From positions 1 through 59,541 of the forward strand of contig NZ_BARF01000132.1 in NCBI RefSeq assembly GCF_000367365.1: a stretch of DNA of 59,541 nt. Reading direction: 5' to 3'. Below are positions 58,647 to 59,541 of the stretch, piece after piece. The position numbers and the translations under genes were made by a program. Each line of letters begins with the position of its first letter. Position 1 is the first letter of the stretch. A model generated the notes under the pieces. The model ran no database searches. It saw only the letters and a program-made list of their open reading frames with translations, and had not been told where the DNA came from. This DNA is from Streptomyces prunicolor NBRC 13075 (GTDB lineage Bacteria; Actinomycetota; Actinomycetes; Streptomycetales; Streptomycetaceae).

Positions 58647-59541
58647 CCGAGGAGCAGCAGGAGCAGCAGGAGCAGCAGCAACAGCAGGAGCAGCAACAGC
58701 AGTTCGTGATTCCGCCGATGCCGGAAGCGCCCCCACCGGTACCGGCATCGGAGCCCCCCGTCCCGGTCCGGGTGCGCAAGGACCGTCGGGTGCTGCGCGC
58801 CGCCCTGCGCTGGACGACGGCCGTCGTGGTCTTCGCGGCGGCCGGTGCGGGAACGGCGTACGGCATCACGCAGATGAAGCGGACCGACGTACCCGGACTC
58901 GCCACCGCGTCGGACGGGCGCTGGGACTACCCGGTGATCACCCGGCCGCCGCTGCCCTCCGGCAGCCCGGGACCGTTCGCCACGGACAACAAGACGAACG
59001 CCCACTACGCGGACCTGCGCGCACTGCTCCTGCCGGCGCCGAAGGGCGCGACGGCCGACGCGTCGCTGCGCGGCACGGACGGCTGGCTGCCGACGAAGAC
59101 ATTCCTCGCGCAGTACACGGACACGGCCGAGCGCAAGGAACTCGCCCAGAAACTGACCGACGACGGCCTCCGCCACATCGCGGCCCGCGGCTGGACCACA
59201 CCGGACGGCACGCAGACCCGGATCTACCTGCTCCAGTTCAGCACCGCGGTCGCCGCCGACGAACTGTTCTCCCCCGGCCTCATCTCCTACGACAGCCCGG
59301 TCTACGCCCTCGACGGCGCCCCGGCGACCACCTACGACGACGCGGTCAAGACCGAGATCCTCGACAATCACGTCAAGGCGTCGGCGTATGTCGAGGACAA
59401 GCCGGTCGGCCCGGCGGACGTCCGCCAGGCGTACCTCTCGGCCGGCGACACCCTCGGCCTGATCGTCCAGTCCCGCAAGGGCGTCGCGAAGGCGGTCCCG
59501 TTCAAGCAGACACTGACCCTCCAGAGCCAGCTGCTGGGCTG
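58643..59541 (+). CDS. Membrane-anchored extracellular protein 3 (Gln-rich head)
   Basis: This 299-residue protein starts at ATG 58643, overlapping the previous gene as ATGA. The head has a run of Gln and Glu (residues 3-20). One membrane segment follows (TTAVVVFAAAGAGTAYGI), then an outer domain with RGTDGWLPTKTFLAQYTD. The frame reaches the end of the window one base before the expected TGA is complete, so the protein is complete but the stop is cut. Confidence 0.82.
   Translation, partial: MTEEQQEQQEQQQQQEQQQQFVIPPMPEAPPPVPASEPPVPVRVRKDRRVLRAALRWTTAVVVFAAAGAGTAYGITQMKRTDVPGLATASDGRWDYPVITRPPLPSGSPGPFATDNKTNAHYADLRALLLPAPKGATADASLRGTDGWLPTKTFLAQYTDTAERKELAQKLTDDGLRHIAARGWTTPDGTQTRIYLLQFSTAVAADELFSPGLISYDSPVYALDGAPATTYDDAVKTEILDNHVKASAYVEDKPVGPADVRQAYLSAGDTLGLIVQSRKGVAKAVPFKQTLTLQSQLLG

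Noticed and set aside
1..59541. CRISPR arrays, tRNA or rRNA genes, insertion sequences
   Set aside because: I looked for regular spaced repeats, cloverleaf-like tRNA sequence and transposase motifs and saw none.

Overview
This window looks like Streptomyces chromosomal DNA. It is very GC-rich, uses GTG starts often, and has many ATGA/GTGA stop-start overlaps between genes. It also carries several clade-typical families: mycothiol synthase, GlnR, DUF397/DUF5753 regulator clusters and an MSCRAxx-free, TAT-type signal on one secreted enzyme. The order pst genes, polyphosphate genes, mshD, secreted nucleotidase, two-component system, HtrA-like protease, LacI regulator, glnR, moaD-like gene and sulfurtransferase agrees, from memory, with a conserved core segment of Streptomyces chromosomes. 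Accessory genes interrupt that core. All assignments come from reading the sequence; no database search was run.

Layout. (1) 1-9300: the high-affinity phosphate transporter pstS-pstC-pstA-pstB (minus strand) behind a clear four-unit PHO box, then a polyphosphate cluster (Nudix, CHAD, ppk). (2) 9399-18090: two divergent ABC-transporter operons. One has a GntR/YtrA-type repressor, an ATPase and three paralogous membrane proteins, with a perfect 16-bp inverted-repeat operator. The other has an ECF sigma factor, a zinc-finger membrane anti-sigma factor, an ATPase and two membrane proteins. (3) 18101-23021: two regulator clusters of the WhiJ-like type (XRE-DUF5753, DUF397, ATP-binding protein, DUF6879); the second XRE gene is frameshifted. 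(4) 23220-30091: mshD, a secreted 5'-nucleotidase, a tandem array of five 37-39-residue Lys/Pro/Ala-rich proteins, a fused ABC exporter and an orphan response regulator. (5) 30139-35204: two related small membrane proteins, a third XRE-DUF5753/DUF397 cluster interrupted by an in-frame stop, a toxin-antitoxin-like pair, a DinB protein and an unknown gene. (6) 35318-44498: an MprAB-like two-component system, an HtrA-like protease with phased repeats in its promoter, a secreted trypsin with FG-GAP repeats, a LacI regulator, glnR and a hydrolase. (7) 44555-49298: sulfur-carrier protein, membrane protein, LmeA-like protein, a Cys-containing leader peptide ahead of a sulfurtransferase, DUF1416, DUF3099 and a VOC protein. 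(8) 49433-52698: a decaying accessory block with a ribosome-inactivating-protein pseudogene, an unknown gene, a haloacid dehalogenase and three gene remnants. (9) 52850-59541: a TAT-exported amidohydrolase, a fourth XRE-DUF5753/DUF397 cluster, a DsrE-like protein and an operon of three membrane-anchored extracellular proteins that runs off the right edge.

The most unusual items are the five-copy MSFHKI microprotein array next to an ABC exporter, the secreted RIP pseudogene with all ricin-type catalytic residues but two frame lesions, the 11-nt phased repeats upstream of the HtrA-like gene, and the four DUF5753/DUF397 loci (two of them broken) packed into one window.
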